This document shows, in pieces, positions 45,885-58,990 of a DNA stretch of 64,000 nt. Made by a program: the position numbers and the translations under genes. The stretch lies in assembly GCA_007922195.1 (NCBI GenBank), contig ML682031.1, positions 434,001 through 498,000 of the forward strand, written 5' to 3'. The notes beneath the pieces are model-generated. The model was not told the origin of the DNA. It did no database searches and saw only the letters and a list, made by a program, of their open reading frames with translations. The first letter of the stretch is position 1, and the number at the start of each line of letters is the position of its first letter. Source of the stretch: Podocnemis expansa (lineage: Eukaryota > Chordata > Testudines > Podocnemididae).

Positions 45885-46284
45885 TATTCATCAATCACAC
45901 GATATAAAGTCCTAAGAAAAGCTACTTGGTTACAATTGCCTTTTGTTTAAACACCACTCAGGTCCTGGAAACAAATCATCAAATGTAAGAGTGGACCATC
46001 TGATTGTATGTTATCTCCAACAAGGGAGAGGAATATTTTATCTGTTTCCTTTAATGAGATCTCTGACCAATGAGCCTCTACTCCTACTGCTGTGAACTGT
46101 GACAAGACTTCTGGTCACAGAAAGAGGGAAAGATCAACAAATCTTGCTTCACATCTATGTAAGTGTTCTTTAGCCAGGTCATTTATAAAGGCACACTTGG
46201 CCCACATGCAAATTACAAATCTCATCACTTGCATCACAAAAGTTCCAAACTGCATATCGTCATCATCTCAGTGCATCACCATCT
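45885..46284. other. Intronic sequence, nothing recognised
   Basis: No named repeat or exon was seen. Confidence 0.5.
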
Positions 46285-46562
46285 CAGCGGTGACAGAGGA
46301 CAGAGAGGAAGCAATGGTTTCAAATTGCAGTTGGGGAGGTCTAGGCTGGATATTAAGAAAAACTCTTTCACTGAAAGGGTGGTGAAGCACCAGAATCTGT
46401 TACTTAGGGACGTGGTGGAATCTCCATCACTGGAAACTTTTAAGACCTGTTTGGATAAAACCCTGGCTGGGATGATTTGGTGCCAGTGGTCCTGCTTTTA
46501 GCAGGGGGGATGGACTAGATGACCTCACGAGGTCCCTTCCAGCCTTAATATTCTGTGATCAC
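46285..46562 (+). mobile_element. CR1 3' end
   Basis: GGTTTCAAATTGCAGTTGGG, GGATATTAAGAAAAACTCTT, AACCCTGGCTGGGATGATTT and GGATGGACTAGATGACCTCA are followed by GGTCCCTTCCAGCCTTAATA. It shares the terminal 280 bp with the other CR1 copies. Confidence 0.85.
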
Positions 46563-47269
46563 CTCCCCCAAGAAGTGCCTATGTAACTGTCACATTTTCA
46601 TATGCTCTTTATTGTAATGTTGCAATTTATACTGCATCATTTTACAGACTAGTTAAAACTTACTCAAGTGTCAGAAAACCTGCAAAGATATTACCCTGAT
46701 GGTATCTTTTCAATTTCAGATCCAATTGACCTGCTCAACAGAGATTACATTCTGTCCCCTCATCTGAGATCAGGCCCACTTGTGTTAGAGTTTGGTCATC
46801 TATGTATTTCCACACTTAGCATTGCCCACACTCTGAGACCAGATCCTATTAAATGACAAAACATCGAGACAGGAAAGAGTAACTTCAATTTTTATGTCAA
46901 TCAAAACCAACCAGTGTTAATTTAAATTCTCTTTATAAAGCCATCCAGAACTAAAATGTGTGTTATCCATACAAGTTATGGGGGAAATGTTAGCAAAGTA
47001 CAACAGGCATTTTTAGGTATTTGGCAAACAGTCAGGACACAGGAGATACGTACAGATATACCTAAATCATAGTGCCATTAGGATGGTTCAATTAGAGCAC
47101 ACATTTCTGTTCCAAGCTCACATTTTATTACTGTTCATCCCAAAAGCCTCTTAAGCTTCTTGTGTACTATATCTGTGCATACAGTTCACCTACTTCATTA
47201 GTTGTATTCATTGCCCATTAAGCAGGCCAAAGCACAACTGAACTGAAGCTAACAAGGGATGAGACGTGT
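46563..47269. other. Intronic sequence, nothing recognised
   Basis: No named repeat or exon-like frame was seen. Confidence 0.5.
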
Positions 47270-49025
47270 AACAAGAAGAGTTTCTGCAGCTATGTTAGCA
47301 ACAGCAAGAAGGCCAGGAGAAGTTTGAGTCCCTTATTGAATGGAGGAGACAATCTCGCAACAGATGATGTGAAAACAGCTCAAGTACTCAATACCTTTTT
47401 TGCCTCAGTCCTCACAGACAAGGTCAGCTCCCAGGACTACTGCACTGGGCATCACAATTTAGGGAGGAGATGAGCAGTCCTCAGTGGTGAAAGAACAGGT
47501 TCAGGACCATTTAGAAAATCGAGACATGCACTAATCCATAGGACTGGATGCAATGCATCTGACGGAGCTGAAGGAATTGGCTAATGAGATTGCAGAGCCA
47601 TTGGCCATTACCTCTGAAAACCTGTGGCAACTGGGGGATATTCCGGACAATTGAGGGGGGGGGGGGGAGGTATAGTACCTGTTTTCAAAAAAGAGAAGAA
47701 GATTGAGGGAACTACAGACCAGTCAGTCTCACCTCAATCCCTGGAAAAATCATGGATCAGATGCTCAAGGAATTCATTTTAAGGCACTTGGAAGAGAAGA
47801 AGGTGATCAGGACCAGTCAGTATGGATTCATCATCAAGAGTCTGTCATGCCTGACCAATCCAATTGCCTTCTGCAATGAGATGAGCGACTCTTTGAACAC
47901 AGGGAAAGCACTAGACATAACACAGCTTGACTTTAGCAAAGCTTCTGATACAGTCTCCCACAATACTCTTATCAGAAACATAAAAAGCATTAGTTGGATG
48001 AATGGATTACAAGGTGGACAGAAAGCTGGCTAGATCATCAGGTTCTATGGGTAGTGATCGATTGGCTGATGTTTAGCTGGCAGCTGATAACAATTAGAGC
48101 ACCCAGGGGTCAGTTCTGGGGCTGGTTTTTTCAACATCTTTATTAATGATCTGGAGAAAGGAGTGGATTGCACTTTCAGCAAGTTTGCATATGACACTAC
48201 GCTGAGGGGAGTGGCAGATACACTGGGGGTGGGGGGGTATGGATAGGACACAGTTATCTAAAAAAAAATTGGAGGACTAGGCCAAAAGAAATCTGCTAAA
48301 AGTTCAACAAGGACAAACGCACTCAGTACAGAAGAATCCAATGCACTGCTACAGACCAGGAACTGACTGGCTAGGCAGCAGTTTTACAAAAAAGGACCTG
48401 GAAGCTATGGATATGAATCAACAGGGTGCTCTTATTGCCAGAAAGGCTAAAACCATTGGGCTACATTAATAGAAGCACTGCCAGCAGACTGAGGGAAGGG
48501 ATTACTCCCCTCTATTCTGCATTGTGAGACCACTTTTGGAGTGTTGTGTCCAGTTTAGTCCCCACAACAGAAAGTATGCGGACAAACTGGAAAGGTCCAG
48601 CACAGGCAAAGGAAAATCACTAGGATATTGGAGCACATGATTTATAAGGAGATGCTGAGGGAACTGGGCTTGTTTAATCTGCCTAAGTGACCAATGAAGG
48701 GGGTTTGATAGCAATCTTTGACTCCTGAAAGGAGTTTGGGGGGGGGGGGATGGAGCAAGGCTGTTCATAGTGATGACAGAACTAGGAGCAGTGGTCTTTA
48801 GCTGCAGTGGAAGAGATCTAGGTTGGATATTATGAATAAATTCTTCACTAGGAGGGTGAAGCACTGGAATGGGTTTCCTAGGAGGTGCTGGAATCTCCAT
48901 CTTTAGAGCTCCTTAATGCCCAGCTTGATAAAGCTCTGGCTGGTATGATTTAATTTGGGTTGGTCCCTTTTACAGCAAGGGGCGAGTCAGATGACTTCCT
49001 GAAGTCCCTTCCAGCTCGATGATGT
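47270..49025 (+). mobile_element. CR1 LINE, 1.75 kb, reverse transcriptase decayed
   Basis: It runs from the ORF2 middle (TATGTTAGCAACAGCAAGAA) to the 3' tail (GAAGTCCCTTCCAGCTCGAT). Recognisable coding pieces are NYRPVSLTSIPGK-like at about 47710, the segment MLKEFILRHLEEKKVIRTSQ, and LDFSKASDTVSHNTLI at 47930-47970. The catalytic FADD motif reads FAYD at 48184-48195, so the first catalytic aspartate is gone. Poly-G expansions occur at about 47656 and 48730. Multiple frameshifts and a deletion make it inactive. Confidence 0.88.
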
Positions 49026-50059
49026 ACAAGACAGACATGAGACTCTATGCTCCTTGGGGCACCAGTTGTGTAAGTAGACAGCACACAAAGAATTGCAGCA
49101 GAATGAAAGATTTTAAATAATAAGTTAAAAACTAAAATGGAAAGATGTTTTGTTATTTTTAAGTCAACTTGCAGGTATCACAGCAGACATTAGTTTTTAG
49201 GAAAGAATTGCCCACTACTGTAATAAGCCACCTCAGGGATGGGGTGCAGCATCTGACTAACAATCAATGCTGATATGCAATTGTAGAAGTACAGGATATT
49301 GTACCTGCACTGCAGGAGAAACTTTAGGAAGGCCAATGCAGTGACCTTACTTTGCCAACTGTGACAGCGACAGACTGCAAGGTTTTCAGAGAGTTTTAGA
49401 AAACCAATACATTAGCCCCAAACTCAGCAAGTCCTTTTTCCCCTTACAGCTGAGCAGTGGTTACTCCAGGTTAATTAGCACACCTGGAGCTAATCAAGGC
49501 CCCACCCAGGACTTGTTAAAAAGCCCTCTCACCACAGAAAGGGAGTGGTGGAGTGTGAGAGAGGAGAGTTACTGGAGCATGTGAGAGGAGGCAAGGTGTG
49601 GTTGGAAAGCAGACAGAATTGGAGAAGGAGCAGACAACACTGGTCAGGAAGAGCTCCAGAGGTACAAAGACTGGGGATGGAAAAACCCCTGCCTGAAGGG
49701 GTTTAAGGGACACTTGCTAGGCCTGGAAGGCTGAGGGAAACAGACCTACTATGAGAGAGAAGCACGGGACCAACCAAAATAGAGGAGGAACTTTGTCACG
49801 CACCACAGTGTACTGAACAATATTTCCAAAAAGTGCCAAGAAAAGGTGATGACCAAAAGTAAGCAGAAACTTGTTTTTACTTTTAACGCAAAAGAGGGCA
49901 CATCCAGCAGTTCACTGCCCCCTACCTACATATTGGTACACTGCCTCCATTGAGATGATACGTTAGTTCATACAGGAGAAAGAATTCTTTATTCCATTTC
50001 TTGCACCCAACTGTGTATTAATTGGAGGCCCAAGTAGCAACCAGACCTTATCTGGCTTT
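49026..50059. other. Intronic sequence with a possible long-terminal-repeat fragment
   Basis: The part at 49440-49800 (CAGGTTAATTAGCACACCTG, GAGCTAATCAAGGCCCCACC, GGACTTGTTAAAAAGCCCTC) resembles the start of a turtle long terminal repeat or a related dispersed element. No matching second copy or primer-binding site was found. Confidence 0.35.
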
Positions 50060-52745
50060 AAAATCTATGAGAGTTTAACAGGAAGAGATCAGAGAGACTA
50101 CAATACACTCATACTGGAGTATTTCATCTCTCCTCCAACTGACGGGACACGTGTTATCTCAGGAAGACATGAAAAGACAGAAGTTCTAGGCATCACAAAT
50201 AATTGCTTCTTAGAGCAGCTTCTCCAGGAACCCAAAGGCAGTGCTGGAAATAGGTATTTCAGCACCAGGGGCACTCCCAGAGTAGAACATGCCCTTAGAG
50301 CAAGCAGTGCCCAGAGCAAGCAGCAAGGAACGCTCTCTTTGATCGAGCGGCAAAACAGAGCTGTTCCGGGACCGCTGGGGCAAAACCCCAGTTGCCCTGC
50401 CCTAGTTACAGCCTTGTCTAATGGGGGAAAAGGCAATTCTTGATCTACTCCTAACTAGAACACAGAGGTGAACATGGCTGAACCACTCAGAAACTGCAAC
50501 CCTATTAATTAAATTTAACATTCTTCTACTGGGAAAATGCCAAAGAAATTCACAATAGACAATTTAACTTCAGAAAGAGAAGCTATACAAATATGAGAAA
50601 GCTAATTAAAAGGAAATTAACATGAACAGTAGTCACGCAGGTGAAACACCTGAAAACTGCATGGAGACTACTTAAAAGTAGCATAACAGAGGATCAAATT
50701 AAATATATACCCAAACAAAAATAAAATGGACAAAAATGCCACCATGACTAAACAGCCAAGTAAAGAAGGCATTAAAGGCATCTCTTAAATGGAAAGTCAA
50801 ATCTGAGGAAAATGAAAAGGAACATAAACTCTGACAACCCAAGTGTAAAAGTATAACATGACAAGAAAGAATTTGAAGAGCAATTAGCTAAAGACAAAAA
50901 AAACTAAAAAAGAAAAAAGATTTGAGTACATCAAAAGCCAGAAGCAGACGGTGAGACCACTGGGCAAATGAAGTACTAAAGGAGCACTGAAGGAAGACAA
51001 GGCCATTAACAAGCTAACTGAACACATGACATCCATCTGCACCAAAAGGATGTTTGGGAGATTCCCATACCTGATCAATTGTTTCAGTGACATAACTAAG
51101 GACTAGTTCCAGAATGAGTTGCCAATAGAGGAGGTTTTGGGACACACTGGTGAATTAAAGAGCAATTAGCACCAGGACCAGATGGTAGCCACTCAGAGGT
51201 CTCTAAGAAATCTCATGAAACTACCAGTCCATTAGCTATGGAATGTAACCTACCACATAAGTCAGCCCCTGTATCAGAGGCTGTAGAGCAGCTAATGTAA
51301 CACCCATTTTTTTAAAAGGCTCCAGAAGCCATCCTGGTAGTTACAAGCCAATAAGCATATCCTGAGTACCAGGCAAACTTGGTAAAACTATAGCAATAAC
51401 AGAGTTATCAGGAACAAAGATTAACAGGGTATGTTGGATAAAGGTCAATACAGCTTTTGTAAGGAGCAATCATGCTTCACCAATCCATTTCAATTCTTCA
51501 AGGTGATCAACACACACAGACAAGGGTGATCTAGTCCCGATAATGTATTTGGACTTTCAGAAACTTTTTCAACAAGGTCCCTCACCAAAGACTTTTAAGC
51601 AAATTAAGCAGTCATGATAGAAGAGAAAGCTCCTCTTATAGTAAAACAATAGGAAACCAGAAGAAGGAATGAAAGGCCAGTTTTTATGATGGAAAATGGC
51701 AAACAGTGGGGTCCCCTAACAATTTAAAGTGAAACCTACACTACTGAACATATTCATAAATGATCTGGAAAAGCAGGTAAACCTTGATGTGGCAACATTT
51801 GCAAATGATACAAAGTTACTCAAGATAGCTAACACTTAAACTGGCTCCAAAAAATTACAAATGGACCTCATTAAGCTGGTAACACACATTGGAAAACAAT
51901 CATAATTATCCATCCAAACTGATGGAATCTAAATTACCTGTTACCACTCAAGAAACATCTTGGAGTCATCACACATAGTTCTCTGAAATCATTCACTCAA
52001 TGTACAGCGGCAGTCAGAAGAGCTAGCAGAATGCTAGGAACCATTAGCAGAGGGATTAAAAAAAATATGATACTGACATATAAATTCATGGTGCAGCCAC
52101 TTCTTGAATACTACGTGCAGTTCTGGTCACTGCATCTCCAAAAAGATGGATTAGAATTGGAAAAGGTACAGAGAAGGCTAACAAAAATGATATATGGTGT
52201 GGAACAGCTTCCATAAGAGGAGAGAATAAAAAGACTGGTACTGTTCATCTTAGAAAAGAAATGACTAAAGGGGATATGATAGATATCTGTAATACTTGGT
52301 GGTATGGAGAAAGTGTTATTTATCCCTTCATGTAACACAAGAACTAGGGGTCACCTTAAGAAATTAAGAGGCAACAAGTTCAAAAACAAGCATAAGGAAG
52401 TACTTCACACAATACACAGTCAATATATGGAACTTTATTGTCATGGGATGTTTTGAAGGCCAAAAGTATAACAGGATTGAAAAAAAAAAATACATACTTT
52501 CTGAAGGATAGGTCCATCAATGGCTATGAGCTGAGATTATCAGGAACACAAAGCCATTTCCCAGGTGGCCCTAAACCTCCAAGTGTCAGAAAGCTGGGAC
52601 CAGATGACAGGACTTAAAACTCAAAATTATTCTTGTCCATTCATTCCTTCTGAAGCACCTGGCACTAGACACTTTTAGAGGTGAGATAAGGTGACAGATG
52701 GGCCATTGATCTGACCCAGTATGGCTGTCCTCATGGTCTCCAATG
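50060..52745 (+). mobile_element. CR1/L2-type LINE, about 2.5 kb, reverse transcriptase decayed
   Basis: It begins near CTTCTTAGAGCAGCTTCTCC in the endonuclease-to-RT linker and continues through AATGCCAAAGAAATTCACAA, GCACCAGGACCAGATGG, AATGTATTTGGACTTTCAGA and GTGCAGCCACTTCTTGAATA. It ends at the 3' tail CTGAAGCACCTGGCACTAGA, TGATCTGACCCAGTATGGCT. The catalytic box reads FAND (51798-51809) in place of FADD. Frames are broken throughout. A hAT-like element interrupts it at 50239-50416. The start coordinate is approximate. Confidence 0.85.
50239..50416. mobile_element. hAT-like insertion inside the LINE
   Basis: The termini CAGTGCTGGAAATAGG and (complemented) CAAGGCTGTAACTAGG are similar. The flanks CCCAAAGG and TCTAATGG match at only 5 of 8 positions. 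LINE sequence resumes directly on both sides (AGCAGCTTCTCCAGGAA before, GGCAATTCTTGATCTACTCC after), which supports an insertion of about 178 bp. Confidence 0.6.
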
Positions 52746-53074
52746 AAAAGGGAAGTCATTTCATAAATCTATAGTCTAGGAAACAAACCACTGAAAATGC
52801 ACAATTATCTGCTTGACAATCAAATCTACATTCGATTTAAGACACCAAAGCGTTGAATCATTCACATAATTAAATAACTCCTATACTTATTTAGGTAGCA
52901 ATTTCCCTGGTACATGCCCAGTCTGATGATCCTTATATTCTATTAAAACATCTGCCCCAATAGATGTCACCTAATTTGTATCATTCTACCACATCAGGAA
53001 AATTGCTACAAATGGTACTTTCCTCACCATTCTAATCCAATTCCCAGCAAAATCACCAGTGGTAACTCAACCAT

Positions 53075-53175
53075 GTGGAGTATAGAATAGAACATAGAAT
53101 AGAAACATAGGGTTGGAAGGGACCTCATGAGATCATCGAGTCCAACCCCCTGGGGCTTGAACCTAGGACCTTCTA
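53075..53175 (-). mobile_element. CR1 3' terminus, antisense
   Basis: ATAGAAACATAGGGTTGGAA, GGGACCTCATGAGATCATCG and AGTCCAACCCCCTGGG form a reversed CR1 end, with duplicated ATAGAA 8-mers upstream. Confidence 0.8.
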
Positions 53176-54289
53176 GCTAAGGAACAAATTCTTGGGTCTT
53201 GTTTTTCATTCCTATAAAGTCAAAATTTGCTGCAATTTAATATGGAATATATCCTTTGCTGGATGCTTTTATGGGCAGCTAGTAAAAATTTATGTACTAC
53301 TTTACATAAGTTATGTCTTTCCAGATTATATTCATCTTCATTTGATCCTTTGTGATTTTAAAAAACAAGATGCAATTCCATAGGGATTGAAAGGCTTAGT
53401 TGGAGATCACTTGGAAAGCCATCGCCTCCATAATTTCCATTATTCAATTTCTATTTTAGCCTGTGTGTATAGCCATAGACAAGAAAATAGGGTGGTCAGA
53501 AAGAAATTGTTTAAAACAAGTTTCAGTCACTTCCCTAACCTGCCTCCCTTCCCACTCCAATATCAAAACAAATGGAGGAATCAATATCCTGGAAAAAATC
53601 CAAGAAGAAATTTCAGCCCTAAAGCAATGATTTTTTGAAAAGTACTAACCACAAATCCATTTCTTCCTAGCTTTGGGAAACAACCATTTTGTTGAGAAGA
53701 GTCAAGATGGCATTGCCATCTCTGATTCAGAAATGACTAATGCCAATATAACTTCATCAATTTCCAGTAAAGTAATTGCTCATTTACACTGGCATGAAAA
53801 CTTGAAGTCTTCAAGACTGAATATCATTCTGGAAAATAAGCTTTAGTCAAACAAGTTTTTTGACTCAATAAAAGAAAAATTGGGTGAAAGTCTATCACTT
53901 ATAGAAGCAGGCCTACTGGTTTGAGGTATTTGGATCTAAAAATTTCTTGACTGTTCACATACAAAAAAAACCACCAAGTACATGTAAAAAAGTATGAAAA
54001 CATTACACACTTTAAAATTGAAGCTGCTTGCTTGATAGGAACAATCAGCTGGTGCTCTCAGTGTAAAGTGTGGTTGGATCTATACCAACAGAGTACACAA
54101 GTACACACGTGGGCTTCCATGTTTATTGTATCACAATTACTTCACATTTCTCAGCTTATAGGTAAAAGAGAGGAGGTTTCTTGTTATACATTCCAGTTCT
54201 GCAAATTCACCCTGGGATCTGAATATCGGTGCATTTTTCTGTGTTTATACTTACAGAAATAAAAAGAGTACATGTTAAATGGTGAAAGC
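53176..54289. other. Intronic sequence, nothing recognised
   Basis: AT-rich sequence without a named repeat or exon-like frame. Confidence 0.5.
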
Positions 54290-54495
54290 AATTAATGACT
54301 GGAATAATTTACCAAGGGTCATGGTGGATTTTCGGTCAGTGACAACTTTTGAATAAAGATGTAAGTACGGGACTTTTTTCTAAAAGATCTCCTCTACAGA
54401 TTATTGTGGGAAAGTTCAACAGCCTTTATGATACAGTAGGTCAAACTACATGATCACCATGGTCCTTTCTGGCCTTGGAATCTGTAAATCCTCAT
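54290..54495 (+). mobile_element. CR1-family 3' end
   Basis: GGAATAATTTACCAAGGGTC, GGTCAAACTACATGATCACC and ATGGTCCTTTCTGGCCTTGG are followed by AATCTGTAAATC. It is a CR1 subfamily terminus. Confidence 0.7.
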
Positions 54496-54854
54496 GGGGG
54501 TGAGGGGGAATAGTTCTTCATGCTTCATTATGCCTTCACTATTACACCTGAGGAGCCCCTTTGCCCTCAAGGGAAGTCCACTGTTGCATTTGTACAACAG
54601 TAACGAAGGCATTTGGGGCAGTCCAAATGCAAGCATGAGGATCGTTTAGTCTGCAGAATGCACCGAGGATGATCAGTTGGGAAAGAACCATGCTTCACTT
54701 ATACCTCTTAGTGAGACTGAAATGCTGGCATGTAAAACACACAACATTTAACTTAACTGAGCAGTTTTAAACTGGAAGTAACTGATAGCCAATAAAAGGA
54801 AAATCCACTATGACATTTTTACAGTCACTTTTCAAGTCAAAATTGCATTTTTAA

Positions 54855-54965
54855 GGCCCTTATTGAGCAAGGTGTTTTAAATACATGCCTAACTTTAAGC
54901 TCCCAAGTAGTTCTATTACACTCAACTGGCACTTAAAATATCTTGCTCAATCAGGGTCTATAGCC
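54855..54965. repeat. Palindromic dispersed repeat (second copy)
   Basis: CCTTATTGAGCAAGGTGTTT at the left pairs with ATCTTGCTCAATCAGGGTCT at the right, with AACTTTAAGC near the middle. It is the same family as 6755-6842. Confidence 0.55.
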
Positions 54966-57559
54966 ACTGACTGGTAATTTGAAATTATTGTATTATTCCT
55001 ATTGAGAGACTTATTTATTCTTACATTTGAGGTGAGTGTCATTTGATTACATTATTCACCCCATTTGTCATAAGATCTACATATCACTAATCATCAAATA
55101 TCAGTCTATTGTGCAGCATAAATACAGGAAGGCTCCCCTTCCAGCTTCTCTCAAACCAGAATTCAACAAAGTGCTCTGAAGAGATGTTTGAGTTCCAGAA
55201 AACGAAAGGCTGCAGTGGAACCCCTATAAATACACTACCAAATAGTGGGCACTGGCAGAGAAATGAAGTTTCAAAGTAAATTTATTTCTCCAAGCAGGCC
55301 AGACAAATGCTAAATAGCTACTACAGCAGTGAAATATTTACAATGCTCAGATGAAAATGAATGCAGATTTTGTCCCAAGTGTAGTAGGAAATGCTTTAGT
55401 TTTCCTTTAAAGAAACTGCAGCCCAAGCTAACATTTCACTTGAGTGGCATATGGAGGAAGGGATACAGAGTTTTGCCGTGGCTCAAATGACCCAATGCTT
55501 TATAATTATGTGTACTAATATGCATGGCCACTTTTTGTTTCATCAATAAAAGGCAAAAGAGCTGAAACAACTGAATGCAAAAAGTTTCCACTATATACAG
55601 TAGGGTTTTAGACGTCCTCAGAGCTCCATGAGCTCTGGTTACCAGAAAAGCCCCCTCCTCTGCTTATCTTAAAAAGCTACTCACAGGAGATATTTCTAAA
55701 CAAACTCTCTGAAATAGTTATGGTGTACTAATCAACCTTGCATGTGTATTTCACACGGATCACATATGCTCCATTACACCCACACATGAGCTGCTCCAAA
55801 GCATACACTCCCGTAAAGTCAGAGGGATACTCCCCTGCAGACAATGTAAGAGAACAGACCAGCTAACAGGACAACTGCCTCCTCCATGGCCCAGCAACAG
55901 CACTCTCTTTTAGGCTTCTGGCTCCCAGGCATGAACCCTCCCTTTCCTCATCAGGGTTTTTTCAGGCTACATGGTTCCTGGCCTACACTGTGTTATCTCC
56001 AGGAAGTCAAGGTGCCTTAACAAGCTACCGTCTGTGGTTTGTTCTCTCAAGACAGGCTATCAAACAGCCCAACTCCCCACTACTACAAGGTACCACATAG
56101 TGCTAAGAAAGCACATTTATTCTTAAAATGAAAGCATTACAAAGAACACATTAAAAACAATAGAAGAGCCTATACACATGCTAATAAGCTTACCAGAGAT
56201 CACCCCTCCACAACTCCAGGGGCTCTTGCAGGAGACAATGCTCCAAATGCAGTAAACTCATTTTCAGTGGTCACAAGTTCATGACAGTGCTAACTTGCAG
56301 GAAGCATCCATACGCATAGCTTAGTCCTTCCTTTCTACAACCCAGACCTTTTAACTTTAGATTCCAGGAACAGGTAATCAGTAGACAACGGTCCATTCCC
56401 CAGGGCGTGGCTTCAAAAGGGTATGTTTCTGAATAAATCAAGGGAATAGGGGAAGGGGAGAGAATTTTCCATTTCACACTTACTGCCCCAACCAACCCTC
56501 CTGATGTGTTACACTGCTAAACGCAGTCCATCTATCATCCAAGCTCACAATAATGCATTCGCTCTGCAATACATGCAAGTGACTAAGGATACTTAAAGTA
56601 AATTCAGGAATGTTTTTCCAGGATAAGACAGGAAATTCCCATGTCTGTCACAAGGATCTTCTGACCTTTTTGGCATGACAGGCACCTATGAAGAGCATCA
56701 GGAAAACACTGAGTTGGTTGGCTAGATCTTCAATTGGTGCAAATCAGCATAGCTTCATTAAAGTTGACGGCACTACACTGATTACCCAGGCTACCAAGTT
56801 CCTTCCTTTCATGAGTTTGAAGGCTACGGAGTTAGGTTCATCTACAGTTATTGAGGATCCAGTCCTCAGAGTGAAGGCTGCCACTCTCTTCTTTTATCTT
56901 CCTCAGCTCATACACAGTATGGAATGATTCTCCATCAAAAGGTGTCACAACAACTGATCTTTGCATATGTTGCATTGTAAAAGAGAAAGAGGTCAGAACT
57001 GAAACACTGCTTATTTTTTTAAAAAATACATTCTCTGAATTGTAAAAATATATACAGATAGACTATAGAAGTAATAAAAAAGCTCATTTGATAGAACAAG
57101 AGAAACGTTGGTTTCTCTTACTCCATGTGTGGAGAGCACCTAGCACATTATGGACATTGAATAAAACAGAAATAATTTTTTCAGTTGAAAATATGTTCAA
57201 AATTTGTGTAAGGGAAAACATCTGACTGGTTTAGTTGTGTGAGCCCTAAATTTCACTCCTTTACCTGAAGATGGTATATAAAATAATACCCCTGTATGTT
57301 TCCATACATAAATAAAAGTGTGTCTAACATGGTGCTGTCATCTATTATGGGCACGGTTCAGGTGCTGTTTAGATCACTTTGCATCCTTCTTGGCTTCCCT
57401 AACTTCACGCATCACTGGGTGGAACCCCACAGTTCAACCACTTTTAGACTGGATTTCTGGGCTGCATCCCCCATTTACCAGATGTAGTAACACGGCAGGC
57501 CCAACTGTGTTTGATATCCACAAGCCCTTTTCCTCCTGGAGCCTGTGCCTAGAAACTGA
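54966..57559. other. Intronic sequence, mostly unrecognised
   Basis: The segment at 55900-56500 has a moderately GC-rich, LTR-like appearance (TTCTCTCAAGACAGGCTATC, GGGCGTGGCTTC), but no paired repeat was found. No exon was seen. Confidence 0.4.
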
Positions 57560-58990
57560 GTAAAGTGACATCATTTATGCACCTATAGATGCAGACAAGA
57601 TTAAAACAAGAAAATTACTACATTTGTATTTCCTCTTACCCAAACCTTAATCTTCCCTTGCATACTTCAGTAAGTGCCACTCAATCCTATTTCCTCTACC
57701 TCTGTAGTGAAAAACAGATGGCTACTGCCGCCTGCTCTCTGACAGACAGCAAAAGACACTTCAGCCACTGCCCACTTAATCCACTGGATTTTTCAAGGGG
57801 TACTTTTCACATATCCAGCAGCCTAGGCAAACCAGCTATCTGAGAAATAGCATCTTCTCAGCCTGTCTCTCTGATTTCTTCTCATGAACATCTCACCATC
57901 AACTCAAGCTCAACAGAACTAAAACAGAGCTTAGTCTTCCTCTCCACACCCTTCCCACTACGCCCTTTCTTGACCACAGTGGAAAACACCATCATCCTCA
58001 CTGTCATGCAGGCCCTGACTCTCTGTGTCATCTGCAACTCTGAACCCTTTCTACAACTTAACATCCAGGCTCTAAGTGTTACAAACCCTTTTTGCAGAAC
58101 TTCTGTAAGATACAGCTTTTCCTATCCATACACACAGCTAAGACTTTCATTCAGGCTCTCGTCAGCTCATGTTTCAGTTACTGTGACCTGTGGCATATCG
58201 AGAATGTCCTGCGCCCACCAGCATCCGGAAGCCCCACACCACCCCATGCCTTGCAGCCCCCACAGCCAGTTACCTCCCTGCAGCCCGGCACCTGAGGACC
58301 TAGCCCCCCACTGCCCTCGCCATTGCTATGCCACTGACTGTGACATCCTTCTCTCCAGCCTCGACAAATACAATCCTGTCCCACTCATATTCATTCACAA
58401 TGCTGTTGCAGAGAACATTTTCTTAGCCTGTCACTTTGATCATATCATCCCTCTCTTTGCATTCCTTCACTAGTTCCTTATCACATCAAACAAGTTGTTG
58501 ACTTCACTTTCTAGGCCTATCATGACATATTCCCACATTACCCATCAACTCTTACTCAGTACCAAACAGTCAATGTGCATCTCTGATTAGCCTATGATGT
58601 CAGTCTCCAGTGCCCACTTGTTACATTTTCAGACACATTGGTGCTTTTTCCATGGCTCCCTCTTTCCACCTAGGAGGAGTGCCCTGTAAACATCTGCAAA
58701 ATGAAACAAATTCATTACTCTCCTTCACATTCCTCCTGAAAACTCTCCTTAGCCATGAGGCCTACAAAACCTTAACAACAGTTAAAATGGTGATGAACTG
58801 AGACCACTGCCTAATATACTAACCAATATTGTGTCCTTAACTTATCCTCTCCCTTCTATCTGTATACATCTGTTGCCTCTGGTCTCATACTGAAACTGTA
58901 ATCTTTTATTCTGTGATTGCACAGCCCTTAATACAATCGAGTCCCAGTCAATGACGGAGGCTCCTAGGTGCTACAATAATACAAATAATA
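57560..58990 (+). mobile_element. L2-type LINE, C-terminal ORF2 and 3' tail
   Basis: The sense strand keeps pieces such as TVMQALTLCVICNS and KTFIQALVSSCFSYCDLW, the L2 equivalent of the tyrosine/cysteine-rich segment after the reverse transcriptase. It has the pyrimidine-rich composition typical of the L2 3' ORF. The end (CCCAGTCAATGACGGAGGCT, CCTAGGTGCTACAATAATAC) is the L2/MIR 3' tail. A 149-bp hAT-like element interrupts it at 58188-58336. Confidence 0.7.
58188..58336. mobile_element. hAT-type miniature element with a perfect 8-bp target duplication
   Basis: ACTGTGAC occurs at 58180-58187 and 58337-58344. The termini CTGTGGCATATCGA and (complemented) CAGTGGCATAGCAA agree at 11 of 14 positions. 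The 149-bp body is C-rich and non-coding, and it sits within the L2 copy. Confidence 0.88.

Noticed and set aside
49440..50059. Possible endogenous retrovirus long terminal repeat
   Set aside because: No paired repeat, primer-binding site, or gag/pol remnant was found, so it is mentioned only as unclassified.
57970..58473. 167-codon plus-strand open frame
   Set aside because: It reads through an L2 LINE remnant and a 149-bp hAT-like insertion. It is a chimera of repeat sequence, not a gene.
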